Translations under genes and position numbers: made by a program | Notes under the pieces: generated by a model | What the model was told of the DNA's origin: nothing | The model's database searches: none | Seen by the model: only the letters and a program-made list of their open reading frames with translations | Source of the DNA: IMCC45349 sp047219225 | GTDB lineage: Bacteria; Bacteroidota; Bacteroidia; Flavobacteriales; Flavobacteriaceae | Direction of reading: 5' to 3' | Length of the DNA: 64,000 bases | Assembly (NCBI RefSeq): GCF_047219225.1 | Contig: NZ_CP178208.1 | Coordinates: 1,550,001-1,614,000 of the forward strand | In this document: positions 1 to 7,930 of the stretch, in pieces | Layout: each line of letters opens with the position of its first letter | Numbering within the stretch: position 1 is the stretch's first letter

Positions 1-1
1 A

Positions 2-892
2 GCTTATGAGTCACAATTAGCAAATGGCTCCAAAATGTTAGTGTCTTTAGCAGGAGCTATGAGTACAGCAGAGTTAGGTAAAATATTTGCAGAAATGATA
101 CGTCAAGATAAAGTGCATATTATTTCATGTACAGGGGCAAACCTAGAAGAGGATATTATGAATTTGGTAGCACATTCACATTATAAGCGTGTGCCTAATT
201 ACAGAGATTTAACACCGCAGCAAGAATGGGATTTGTTAGAGCAAGGATTGAATAGAGTAACAGACACCTGTATTCCTGAGGAAGAAGCCTTTAGGAGGCT
301 TCAAAAACATATATATGCTATTTGGAAAGAAGCAGATAACAAAGGTGAAAAATACCTGCCTCACGAGTACATGTACAAACTATTATTATCTGGAGTATTA
401 GAAGAGTATTACGAAATAGACTTGAAAGATTCTTGGATGTATGCAGCAGCAGAAAAGAACTTACCAATAGTTTGTCCAGGTTGGGAAGATAGTACTTTAG
501 GAAATATATTTGCTAGTTATGTACTTAAAGGTGAATTGACAGCTAGTACTATGAAATCTGGAATCGAGTATATGACTTTTCTAGCAGAATGGTATACAAA
601 TAATTCAAATAGAGGAATAGGCTTTTTTCAAATTGGAGGCGGAATTGCTGGTGATTTTCCAATTTGTGTAGTGCCAATGCTATATCAAGACATGGAACGT
701 ACAGATACACCTTTTTGGAGTTATTTTTGTCAAATTAGTGATTCTACAACTAGTTATGGCTCATACTCAGGAGCAGTTCCTAACGAGAAGATTACTTGGG
801 GAAAGTTAGATACTGACACTCCAAAGTTTATTATAGAAAGTGATGCTACTATTGTTGCACCTTTAATTTTTGCTTATTTATTAGACATGTAA
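2..892 (+). CDS. Deoxyhypusine synthase family protein (5' end outside window)
   Basis: NAD-dependent aminobutyl-transfer enzyme of the deoxyhypusine/homospermidine synthase family, which acts in polyamine metabolism in bacteria. The reading frame is open to the left window edge, so the N-terminus is missing; an internal ATG at 35 is not the real start. Visible family features are the segment KMLVSLAGAMSTAELG near the break and the C-terminal PNEKITWGKL block, which holds the lysine that forms the enzyme-substrate imine in the family. It is followed 12 bp later by a small gene on the same strand. Bacterial members often make homospermidine rather than modify a protein; the sequence alone does not decide this. 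Confidence 0.85.
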   Translation, partial: AYESQLANGSKMLVSLAGAMSTAELGKIFAEMIRQDKVHIISCTGANLEEDIMNLVAHSHYKRVPNYRDLTPQQEWDLLEQGLNRVTDTCIPEEEAFRRLQKHIYAIWKEADNKGEKYLPHEYMYKLLLSGVLEEYYEIDLKDSWMYAAAEKNLPIVCPGWEDSTLGNIFASYVLKGELTASTMKSGIEYMTFLAEWYTNNSNRGIGFFQIGGGIAGDFPICVVPMLYQDMERTDTPFWSYFCQISDSTTSYGSYSGAVPNEKITWGKLDTDTPKFIIESDATIVAPLIFAYLLDM

Positions 893-904
893 TACCTAAA
901 AGAT

Positions 905-1192
905 ATGATACGTAAAATTGTAGATTACCAAAAACTAAATGAAGAACTTTTAAATTTATTAGTGGATAAGTTTCCTGACGGATACTCAGATAAAGACATT
1001 ATTGCCTTTAGAAATGCACAAAATGAATTTATTGAAGCAGTTGAAATAAGAACAGAGGATACTATCTATCTAGTAAAAGTAGGAAAGCGTTTAGTTCAAG
1101 CTATGGAAGATTTTGAAGATGGTGATGATAGTTATAAAAATGAAGATAAAAATAATGACATAAGTGTTAGTGATTTTGATGAGAATGAATAA
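905..1192 (+). CDS. Small acidic hypothetical protein
   Basis: A 95-residue protein starting 12 bp after the deoxyhypusine-synthase-like gene, so probably co-transcribed with it. It has no signal peptide or membrane segment. The last 25 residues are almost all Asp, Glu, Asn, Ser and Lys, which suggests a disordered acidic tail. I do not recognise a family. The spacing and the long frame in AT-rich DNA support it being real. Confidence 0.6.
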   Translation: MIRKIVDYQKLNEELLNLLVDKFPDGYSDKDIIAFRNAQNEFIEAVEIRTEDTIYLVKVGKRLVQAMEDFEDGDDSYKNEDKNNDISVSDFDENE

Positions 1193-1316
1193 AAACAATA
1201 AGGACTAGCATAGAATTAACAATAGTTTTAAAGAAATAGGTCTAATAGAATAAAGATTATTTAATGTAAATATATTATAGGTCTATTTTGATTTATAAAA
1301 TCGAATTAATACTAAT

Positions 1317-1724
1317 ATGAAAAATTTATTTCACTTGTCATTACCATGTAAAAATTTAGTAGATACTAAAATGTTTTACGTAGATACTATTGGTGCAACT
1401 TTAGGAAGGTATGCTAATAATTGGCTCGATGTTGACTTATTTGGGCACCAGTTAACTTTTACTCAAGCAGGAAAGTTTGATTTTATTAATCCTAGTTATA
1501 TGTTTGAGGGAAAGATTTTGTCATCTTTTCATTTTGGAATAATATTAGATATAGATTCATGGGAAAAAAATTATACTAAATTAATTAATCAAGATTTAGA
1601 ACTTACAAAGCAAACCACTTTTTTAAAAAATAAAGTAGGAGAACATATATCCTTTTTTGTTACTGACCCAAATGGTTATATAGTTGAATTCAAAAGTTTT
1701 AAAAATAAAGAAGAAATATTTTGA
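1317..1724 (+). CDS. VOC (glyoxalase/bleomycin-resistance fold) family protein
   Basis: A 135-residue single-domain protein of the vicinal oxygen chelate fold. The N-terminus (FHLSLPCKNLVDTKMFYVD) matches the first beta-alpha unit of this family, where the His is a metal-ligand candidate. The C-terminal FFVTDPNGYIVEFKSF segment is the typical last strand, with a Glu ligand candidate. Members include glyoxalases, dioxygenases and antibiotic-binding proteins, and the substrate cannot be inferred. It is the last gene before the left boundary of the genomic island, with only 24 bp between its stop and the tRNA-derived repeat. Confidence 0.8.
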   Translation: MKNLFHLSLPCKNLVDTKMFYVDTIGATLGRYANNWLDVDLFGHQLTFTQAGKFDFINPSYMFEGKILSSFHFGIILDIDSWEKNYTKLINQDLELTKQTTFLKNKVGEHISFFVTDPNGYIVEFKSFKNKEEIF

Positions 1725-1748
1725 GATTAAATAGCATATAATAAAATG

Positions 1749-1778
1749 CTTGGTTCGAGTCCAAGAGGGGGAGCAAAA
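1749..1778 (+). repeat. Left att repeat (3' fragment of tRNA-Asn)
   Basis: This 30-bp stretch comprises a complete T-arm (stem CTTGG/CCAAG), the acceptor 3' strand AGGGGGA, the discriminator G and CAAAA. It matches 24382-24411 at 29 of 30 positions and in the same orientation. No tRNA 5' half, anticodon arm or D-arm lies upstream, so it is only a fragment. This is the usual mark of site-specific integration at a tRNA 3' end. Confidence 0.9.
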
Positions 1779-1812
1779 AAGCCTAAATTACATGTGTAGT
1801 TTGGGCTTTTTT
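1775..1812 (+). terminator. Strong hairpin terminator next to left att
   Basis: Inverted repeat of about 17 bp (two G-T pairs) with an ATGT loop, starting in the A-run after the tRNA fragment and ending in a run of seven T. Its position right after a tRNA 3' end suggests it was the terminator of a tRNA gene. Confidence 0.75.
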
Positions 1813-1901
1813 TATTGCTGTTACTGGTGTTGCATAACATTTCAGTAAAATTCCTATAAACTCCCAAAAAGGTCAAAAGTATCCCAAAAATACCCTTTCG
1901 A

Positions 1902-1920
1902 GGTTTACTTTACGGTTTAC
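1902..1920 (+). repeat. Candidate integrase arm-type site, left end
   Basis: GGTTTACTTTACGGTTTAC contains two copies of GGTTTAC spaced 12 bp apart. It lies 123 bp inside the left att core and 56 bp before the integrase start. A 17-of-19 match in the same orientation lies near the right end at 24288-24306. Paired short repeats inside both ends are typical of arm-type sites of lambda-like integrases; binding itself is inferred. Confidence 0.5.
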
Positions 1921-1976
1921 AATTTACTCAAATTTTAGGTCAAATTTTAAGTAGGCTTTTACTTATACCAAGTATC

Positions 1977-3173
1977 ATGTCTAATCAAAAATTATACATT
2001 TTATTCTATCCTTTTAAATCAAGGTTAAATAGTAAATCCTTGTGTCCATTAAAGTGTAGGATTACAATTGATAAAAACAGAAAGGAGTTTTCAACTGGAA
2101 TTTTTATAAACCCTGATGAATGGGATAATGAAAATCAAGAACATTTAAACAATGTTAGTATTAATAACGAAATTGAAATATTAACTTCAGAACTAAAATC
2201 TAAACACCTAAGACTAAAGATTTCTACAGAGTGTGTTTCAGTATTTGACCTTTACAATGAATATAAGGGTAAAGCAAAAAAAGAAGAGAAGGGAACATCT
2301 GAATTTTATCAAGAGTACTTAAAAAGCTATAAAAAGCTTGTAGGAAAGGAAATTAAACAAGCAACATGGAATAAATTCTATTATGTAGGGAATCATCTTA
2401 AAAAGTTTATTAAATGGAAGTATAAGGTTTCAGATTATCCACTAAATAAATTAAGCTTAAAATTTTTGGATGATTTTGATTTCTATTTAAAAACTAAAGA
2501 AGACCATAAGCAGATTACAATCAATAAAATACTTCAAAGGTTTAGAAAAGTAGTCAAAATGGCTGTTGCTGAAAAATACATTGTCAGTAATCCATTTATA
2601 CTTTATAAGGCTAAATCAGTAAAACATAAGGTAGTTTATTTAACTCCAGAAGAACTAAAAGTTTTTGAAGAAAGGGATTTTGGAAATAGAACTCTTGATA
2701 CAATTAAAGACTGCTTTATTTTTTGTTGTTATACAGGTTTAGCTTATTTAGAAATGAAGTCATTGAAATATGAGCACTTAAGAACTGGTTTTGATGGTCA
2801 AACATGGATTTTCATGGATAGGGAAAAAACAAGCAAACCATTGTCTATTCCTGTTTTAAAACAAGCACAAAGTATTATTGATAAGTATAAAACTAATGAC
2901 AGTGATTTTGTATTGCCACAAATGAGCAACCAAAAGTTTAATCAGTATTTAAAGGACATTGCAGGTAAATTGGAAATTAATAAAAGGTTAACTCACCATG
3001 TTGCCAGAAAGACTTTTGCTACGACAGTTCTTTTGTACAATGATGTACCAATGGAAATAGTTTCAGAACTACTTGGACATTCAAGTATTACAATTACTGA
3101 AGCTCATTATGGAAAAATTGTCCAGAAAAAGGTCAGTGATGAAATGAATAGGTTGAGATTGGATTTAGATTAA
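1977..3173 (+). CDS. int: Tyrosine recombinase/integrase, Bacteroidota type
   Basis: A 398-residue site-specific recombinase that would integrate and excise the island at the tRNA-derived repeats. An arm-binding N-terminal domain (about 1-90, with the GIFINPDEWD motif common in Bacteroidota integrases) is followed by a SAM-like core-binding domain (about 105-205) and the catalytic domain (220-398). Catalytic residues seen are Lys284 (EKTSKP), His341-x-x-Arg344, His368 (LLGHSS) and nucleophile Tyr378. The usual first catalytic Arg after CYTGL is Ala256; loss of this Arg is known for IntDOT of Bacteroides, so the enzyme need not be dead. ATG start chosen; the stop overlaps the convergent HTH gene by 4 bp. 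Confidence 0.93.
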   Translation: MSNQKLYILFYPFKSRLNSKSLCPLKCRITIDKNRKEFSTGIFINPDEWDNENQEHLNNVSINNEIEILTSELKSKHLRLKISTECVSVFDLYNEYKGKAKKEEKGTSEFYQEYLKSYKKLVGKEIKQATWNKFYYVGNHLKKFIKWKYKVSDYPLNKLSLKFLDDFDFYLKTKEDHKQITINKILQRFRKVVKMAVAEKYIVSNPFILYKAKSVKHKVVYLTPEELKVFEERDFGNRTLDTIKDCFIFCCYTGLAYLEMKSLKYEHLRTGFDGQTWIFMDREKTSKPLSIPVLKQAQSIIDKYKTNDSDFVLPQMSNQKFNQYLKDIAGKLEINKRLTHHVARKTFATTVLLYNDVPMEIVSELLGHSSITITEAHYGKIVQKKVSDEMNRLRLDLD

Positions 3174-3448
3174 TTTATTTTAATTAAACTTTGTTCAATC
3201 TCACTTCTTTTATAGTAAACCCTATTTCCTATACCATAAGCATTTAACTTCCCTTTGTTAGTCCAGTTCCACAAAGTAGTAATATTAATTTTTAGATATT
3301 CTGCTGTTTCTTGTCTGGATAAAAGTTCAATAGGTTTTTTTGGTTCTAAATTATCCTTGATGTATTGTAATTCTTCCTGAATAATGGAAAGTTGAACTAA
3401 AGTCATTTCTAAAGCTTTTGGCAAATCTTCAAATTTTAAGTTTTTCAT
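3170..3448 (-). CDS. Helix-turn-helix excisionase-like DNA-binding protein
   Basis: A 92-residue protein with an N-terminal helical segment and a C-terminal MerR/excisionase-type winged HTH (about 43-92: LLSRQETAEYLKIN, then WNWTNKGKL and the wing NRVYYKRSEI). Proteins of this type next to Bacteroidota integrases act as excision factors or transcription regulators. It converges with the integrase, overlapping its stop, and is divergent from the HEPN-like gene with only 30 bp between starts. A role in excision control is inferred from position. Confidence 0.8.
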   Translation of the reverse strand: MKNLKFEDLPKALEMTLVQLSIIQEELQYIKDNLEPKKPIELLSRQETAEYLKINITTLWNWTNKGKLNAYGIGNRVYYKRSEIEQSLIKIN

Positions 3449-3478
3449 AGTATATTGTTTACTAAATTTTATCTAATA

Positions 3479-4165
3479 ATGGCAAAGTTAAAGTTTAACC
3501 TAAATGATATACACCTTTATGATTGGGGAGAATTATATTGGTTTGACAATAATGTTGATATTTCCTTATCTGCAATACATTTATTGATAAATAATCAAGA
3601 AAAATCTTTAAAAGAACACTATTTAAAGCTAAAGAAAAAAAGAGAAAAGGAACTTCCCAATGTACCAATCGAATATAGAGATTCTTATGAACAGCATTTT
3701 TTTGAACATGCTGATATGACCATTGAAAGATTAGCTTTTTTTCAAAGAGGATTGATATTAGGTTCTATTTTTATTCAGATAGAATCTGATATGAAAGAAT
3801 TAATAAATTTAATTTCAGAAGAATTTAAGATATGTTTTAATGATGTAAAAGACAATATGATACAGCAATATTGGAAATTTCTGGTTAATGATTTTAAGAT
3901 TGAAACAGATGGTGTGGAAAAGTATTTTACTCCAATTGTAAATGAAAAAATTGTCAGAAATGCAATTTCTCATCAAGGCTCTTATTTGACAAATGAGCAA
4001 CTTGAATCTTTCCATCCAAAGAATGGAATTAAATTAAAAGGGTATGAAATTAGAATAACAGATTTAGAATATTTGTTTAATTTCTTGAAAAGGGTAGGAA
4101 GGTTTTTTGATGTTCTTTTAATCGCAGTAGATAAAAGATATACTGAATTAAAAAAGGGAGCCTAA
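3479..4165 (+). CDS. HEPN-like hypothetical protein
   Basis: A 228-residue soluble protein rich in long helices. It contains RNAISHQGSYL around residue 160, which fits the R-x4-H motif of HEPN-domain ribonucleases, placed in a helix after an all-alpha region as in that fold. HEPN proteins are RNA-cleaving toxins or effectors in many defence and toxin-antitoxin systems. No obvious antitoxin partner is adjacent. I prefer the ATG at 3479 (MAKLKFNLNDIHL) over an in-frame start 24 bp upstream because the upstream codons look non-coding. The HEPN call rests on one motif and general helix content. Confidence 0.5.
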   Translation: MAKLKFNLNDIHLYDWGELYWFDNNVDISLSAIHLLINNQEKSLKEHYLKLKKKREKELPNVPIEYRDSYEQHFFEHADMTIERLAFFQRGLILGSIFIQIESDMKELINLISEEFKICFNDVKDNMIQQYWKFLVNDFKIETDGVEKYFTPIVNEKIVRNAISHQGSYLTNEQLESFHPKNGIKLKGYEIRITDLEYLFNFLKRVGRFFDVLLIAVDKRYTELKKGA

Positions 4166-4175
4166 ACTCCCTTTT
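4152..4175. terminator. Bidirectional terminator between convergent genes
   Basis: The hairpin AAAAGGGAG / CTCCCTTTT has a 9-bp stem and 6-nt loop, and contains the stop codon of the HEPN-like gene. It lies between that gene and the convergent polymerase-like gene. Confidence 0.75.
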
Positions 4176-4181
4176 CTATTA

Positions 4182-5582
4182 TTACCACTTTTCAATTTTG
4201 AATTTTGGCTCTTTACCAAGTTTTTCTTTTAGAACATTTTTAAAAACTCTTTTAACATAACCAACATTGTTTTCAGTAGTGATAATTGAATCATGTAATG
4301 TAAATAGTGGTATGTCAGGTCTATTTTCAGAAATAATTCTGCATGCTTGATGTAGTACTAATTCAGCTTCCAGTTTTTGTAATATGATAGCCAAAATGGA
4401 ATGTTTCTTACTTTTTATAGAAGAATACACTTTATATACATTTGGGAAAGCGTTTTTGAAATATCTTAATTCTGGTTTAAAGGCTATAGATTGATTGGCT
4501 GAAAAAAGAGTATTGAAAGCACTTTCTTTAGCTAATTCTCTTGAATTTCCAATATCCATATGATTGTTTGTAATCAGATTACCATATTCCTCATAAAACC
4601 TTCCCTCACTGACAATATTTCTAAAGAATATAACATCCTTTTCGTTCTTGATGGAATTTATCAAATTTACTAACATAATAGGGTTTGGGTGTGTGTTGTT
4701 GTAGATGTTATTCATATTACTGTTAGTATATATCTTATCATCTAATAAAGCTGTGGATAAATAAGGTTGACAATTAATTATATCAATTGAAACTAATTTT
4801 TGCCCATTATATGATATATATTTCCTCAATTCTGACTTGATTTGAGTCAAGTTTGTGTGTAATCTACCAGCAGTTTTATCAACAAAAAATGCAAAATCGC
4901 CCCTTTTTAGTCTTTGGAACGGGAGTAATCGGGAGTTTAATTTTAGCTCTGGATTATTTATTGTTGGATTGTTTACTTCTTTAATGTATTCATCCATCAA
5001 ATATTTAACTCCAGGTTCAAAATCTACCTCAAGTTTATCATTAAACCATTTTGACAAATAACTTAACTTATCAGTTGTTTCTTTATCATAAACCCTTTTT
5101 TTAGAAATCCCATTGATTAAAGATTTGTTGTAAACTTTTATAGGAGTAACCTTTTTATTGTATTTGCTTGTAAACTTTATCCCTTTAGATTTTTCACTAG
5201 GTATATAATGGTTGCTTTCAATAATTACTTTATGAGTGATTAAATAGTCAATACATTTTCTGTAATCATGGACTACACTTTGGAGCATTTTTCTATTTAG
5301 AGGAGTAAAACCATTATTGCCTTCAATATCATAGTCCTTTCGAGTAGAAGGGATATAGTTTATAAGGTGCAAAATGTAAATTAGTTTACTTCTTGCATTA
5401 GGAATGTTTAAAGGATGATTTTCCAAAAGAGTGTCAATATCAAGATTTTTTGGGATATAGAAATCCTGTGAATTGCCTCTGTTTAAGCCTTCATTTTCTA
5501 CAAGTACTTCTTCTTTACTTGGGCTTTCAGCTCTATTATAGTGGAGATTTGAAGAAGACTCCACTTTCGAATTTACATTCAT
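4182..5582 (-). CDS. Divergent single-subunit polymerase-like protein (family A-type palm), probable replication protein
   Basis: A 466-residue protein, normally listed as hypothetical. The C-terminal half has the landmarks of family A DNA polymerases and T7-like RNA polymerases in the right order: AGRLHTNLTQIKSELRKYI (about 238), motif A VSIDIINCQPYLSTALL (Asp267), a motif-B-like RELAKESAFNTLFS (Arg348, Lys352) and motif C PLFTLHDSII (His430, Asp431). No 3'-5' exonuclease domain is visible; residues 40-150 may be a DNA-binding region. It is divergent from a RecA-like ATPase gene, with hairpins in between, which fits replication of the excised island. The ATG at 5582 is chosen over a TTG 27 bp upstream. 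The motif alignment is by eye, so function is a hypothesis. Confidence 0.55.
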   Translation of the reverse strand: MNVNSKVESSSNLHYNRAESPSKEEVLVENEGLNRGNSQDFYIPKNLDIDTLLENHPLNIPNARSKLIYILHLINYIPSTRKDYDIEGNNGFTPLNRKMLQSVVHDYRKCIDYLITHKVIIESNHYIPSEKSKGIKFTSKYNKKVTPIKVYNKSLINGISKKRVYDKETTDKLSYLSKWFNDKLEVDFEPGVKYLMDEYIKEVNNPTINNPELKLNSRLLPFQRLKRGDFAFFVDKTAGRLHTNLTQIKSELRKYISYNGQKLVSIDIINCQPYLSTALLDDKIYTNSNMNNIYNNTHPNPIMLVNLINSIKNEKDVIFFRNIVSEGRFYEEYGNLITNNHMDIGNSRELAKESAFNTLFSANQSIAFKPELRYFKNAFPNVYKVYSSIKSKKHSILAIILQKLEAELVLHQACRIISENRPDIPLFTLHDSIITTENNVGYVKRVFKNVLKEKLGKEPKFKIEKW

Positions 5583-5585
5583 ATT

Positions 5586-5638
5586 CCCTCTCGAAAGAGG
5601 GCTAACCAAATAGGTTAGGATTCACTTACGTAAAGTGA
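5586..5638. repeat. Three consecutive short hairpins upstream of replication genes
   Basis: Three perfect 6-bp stem-loops lie almost head to tail: CCCTCT/AGAGGG with loop CGAA (5586-5601), CTAACC/GGTTAG with loop AAATA (5602-5618), and TCACTT/AAGTGA with a 5-nt loop (5622-5638). They sit in the 213-bp gap between the divergent polymerase-like and RecA-like genes, next to the start of the former. They could be an origin, a regulatory leader or protein-binding sites. Confidence 0.6.
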
Positions 5639-5795
5639 TTTCAAATGAAATTTAGCACACAGCTGATGAGTGCTTTCATTTTATATAAGTCAAATATTAT
5701 ACCAAAACCTTACAGACTTACTGAAGAAAATCATTATGAATTTTTGTCAGGTAAGATTATTAATAAAAAACTTAAACATTTTAAATATTAAAATT

Positions 5796-6662
5796 ATGCA
5801 ATTAAAACAAAGTAAAAGACAGAACGTAAAATTAAGATTAGGCATTTCTGGAGCATCAGGATTTGGTAAAACTCATTCTGCATTACTATTAGCCTATGGA
5901 ATGACACAAGACTGGAGTAAAGTAGCAGTTATTGACACTGAAAACTCTTCAGCATCTCTATACTCCAATTTAGGAGCTTTTAATGTGTTGGATTTATCAG
6001 AGCCTTATAGCCCAGAAAGATATATTGAAGCTATTGAAACCTGTGAAAAAGCTAATATGGAAGTCATAATAATTGACTCAATTACTCATGAGTGGCAAGG
6101 AAAAGGTGGTTGTTTGCAAATCCATGAAAAACTTGGTGGTAGATTTCAAGATTGGGCAAAGGTAAGTCCACGCCATCAAGCCTTTATAGATAAGATACTA
6201 CAATCAAGTTGTCATGTAATTACAACTACAAGAAGGAAGATTGATTATTCTTTGGATGTAGGTAGCAATGGTAGAACACAAGTTGTAAAACATGGAACAA
6301 AGGAAATTACAAGAGAAGGGTTTGAATATGAGCTTACTGTAAATTTTGAATTAGTAAATGACCAGCATTTGGCTAAAGCAAGTAAAGACAGAACCAATTT
6401 ATTTTCTGATAGACCAGAGTTTGTTATTACCTCAAAGACTGGAGAGAAACTCTTGAAATGGTGTAATGCAGAACCTGTAACAGCAAAGGATGTTCTGGAG
6501 AGGATTAATAACTCATTATCCATATCTGAATTATCAAAAGTATACAATGATAATCCATCTTTTCAACAAGCTCTACAACTTCAATTTAAAAGTAAAAAAG
6601 AGCAATTAGAAAAATTAATTAACCCTAAAAACTTTAGTCAAAATGGAATTGCAAATAGTTAA
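5796..6662 (+). CDS. RecA-like P-loop ATPase (AAA_24/Sak4-type)
   Basis: A 288-residue single-domain ATPase. Walker A is GASGFGKT at 19-26 and Walker B is VIIIDSITHEW at about 90-100 (Asp94). It resembles phage NTP-binding proteins of the Sak4/AAA_24 group, which assist single-strand annealing or recombination near phage replication genes. The ATG at 5796 (MQLKQSKRQNVKLRLG) is preferred because the 42 preceding in-frame codons are low-complexity AT-rich sequence. The last 20 bases overlap the next gene, so the two are probably translated together. Role in replication or recombination of the island is inferred from family and position. Confidence 0.7.
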   Translation: MQLKQSKRQNVKLRLGISGASGFGKTHSALLLAYGMTQDWSKVAVIDTENSSASLYSNLGAFNVLDLSEPYSPERYIEAIETCEKANMEVIIIDSITHEWQGKGGCLQIHEKLGGRFQDWAKVSPRHQAFIDKILQSSCHVITTTRRKIDYSLDVGSNGRTQVVKHGTKEITREGFEYELTVNFELVNDQHLAKASKDRTNLFSDRPEFVITSKTGEKLLKWCNAEPVTAKDVLERINNSLSISELSKVYNDNPSFQQALQLQFKSKKEQLEKLINPKNFSQNGIANS

Positions 6663-7662
6663 ACCACAGGAAAAACAAGTTACTGGTGTAATAAGAAATT
6701 TAACTGATAATCTTTCTACCCACCAGGAACAGAAAATAGAAAGGAAAAACAAACCATTTATTGAGGCTAACACAACAGAAGTTAGCCTCTCTCATTTAAA
6801 ACAGGATTGTATTATTCCAGTATTCAGTAAGGACAATGAATCTACAATTTCCCACCAAGAGTTTATTGATGTAGCTTTTCATTCAGTACAAAAAGTACTA
6901 AAAGGGCATCGTATTTCCACACCAGAAATTAGAGTTAGCCATACAATTAAAGGAAGAACACCAGATGCCATTGGAAAACCTGCAAAGGAGTTATTGGAGC
7001 ATGAAAAGACTATTTACTATGAAAGAATGGCTTTTGTAATTGAGGTTCCTGGTATAACAGAAAGCATAAACGGCAACCAACTTAACTTAAGTATAGGTGG
7101 TGTGAGAGCTTATAATCAGGAGAATTTGTACTCCAAAAAAGCAATGGAGAAGTTTAAGTTCTTTATAGGATTTAAGAATATGGTTTGTTGTAATATGTGT
7201 ATTTCAAGTGATGGTTATGCTGGTGAAATAAAGGTTAGTAGTTTAAATGAACTACAAAACCAATTAATTGAAATTATTTCTTCCTACAAGGCACAGGAAC
7301 ATTTAAAATTGATGCAATCATTGAGTAACCATAAATTAACTGAACGGCAATTTGCTCAACTTATTGGCAAAGCAAGGTTATACCAATATTTGCCAAAGAG
7401 TCAAAAAGCAGAACTACCAGAACTCTTGATAAATGATAGTCAAATTAGCACAGTAGCTAAAGACTACTACCATGATGAAAGTTTTTGTAGAGATGATTCT
7501 GGTGATATTAACCTTTGGAATCTATACAATCTGTTTACAGGAGCAGTTAAGAGTTCATATATTGACTCTTTTGTAAATAGGAACATGAATGCGTTTAGTT
7601 TTACTAATGAGCTGTCACAGGCTCTTAAAAATGACTCTAAGCACCAATGGTTTTTGAGTTAG
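6643..7662 (+). CDS. DUF3871 family protein
   Basis: A 339-residue protein matching the DUF3871 family of Bacteroidota mobile elements and phages. The C-terminal NLWNLYNLFTGAVKSSYIDSF segment also resembles DUF932-type phage proteins. No catalytic motif is obvious. It starts inside the end of the RecA-like ATPase gene (20-bp overlap), so the two form one operon. Families of this type occur with phage recombination or replication modules, but the molecular function is unknown. Confidence 0.75.
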   Translation: MELQIVKPQEKQVTGVIRNLTDNLSTHQEQKIERKNKPFIEANTTEVSLSHLKQDCIIPVFSKDNESTISHQEFIDVAFHSVQKVLKGHRISTPEIRVSHTIKGRTPDAIGKPAKELLEHEKTIYYERMAFVIEVPGITESINGNQLNLSIGGVRAYNQENLYSKKAMEKFKFFIGFKNMVCCNMCISSDGYAGEIKVSSLNELQNQLIEIISSYKAQEHLKLMQSLSNHKLTERQFAQLIGKARLYQYLPKSQKAELPELLINDSQISTVAKDYYHDESFCRDDSGDINLWNLYNLFTGAVKSSYIDSFVNRNMNAFSFTNELSQALKNDSKHQWFLS

Positions 7663-7671
7663 AACGAAGAC

Positions 7672-7698
7672 CCAATTCCTGAATTTATAGGGTTGGGT
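7672..7698. terminator. Hairpin terminator after DUF3871 gene
   Basis: ACCCAA / TTGGGT arms with further imperfect pairing inside, followed by T-rich sequence. It lies between the DUF3871 gene and the convergent small HTH gene and overlaps the 3' end of the latter. Confidence 0.55.
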
Positions 7699-7861
7699 TT
7701 TTTAATTTCTCAACACTTTCATTAGAGTAGTAATATGCATTGCCTCTTTTTTCAAATTCAAGTTTACCTTGTAATCTGTAATGCATTAAGTCACAATCTC
7801 TAATTTTAAGTTTCTTTGTTACTTCTTTGCTTTCTAACCAGCTTTCTTTTTTATTCGCCAT
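7685..7861 (-). CDS. Small excisionase/MerR-type HTH protein
   Basis: A 58-residue DNA-binding protein starting MANKKESWLESKEVTKKL. The order helix-turn-helix (SKEVTKKLKIRDCDLMHYRL) then wing (GNAYYYSNESVEKLK) is that of the excisionase/MerR HTH_17 group. The start at 7861 is preferred over one three codons upstream. It is divergent from sspB, with a perfect 8-bp-arm palindrome between them, so it may be the regulator of the phosphorothioation operon or a second recombination directionality factor. Confidence 0.65.
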   Translation of the reverse strand: MANKKESWLESKEVTKKLKIRDCDLMHYRLQGKLEFEKRGNAYYYSNESVEKLKNPTL

Positions 7862-7930
7862 GATAAACACTTGTTATTCAATACTATACGATTATTTGTT
7901 GTTAGGTTATAAAAATATAAAAAAATCTAC

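Noticed and set aside
34..892. Start of the deoxyhypusine synthase-like gene at 35
   Set aside because: The frame stays open to the window edge and conserved sequence precedes the ATG, so the gene is truncated by the window rather than starting there.
3815..4015. Minus-strand frame inside the HEPN-like gene
   Set aside because: It lies wholly within a longer supported frame and has the composition of a shadow frame.
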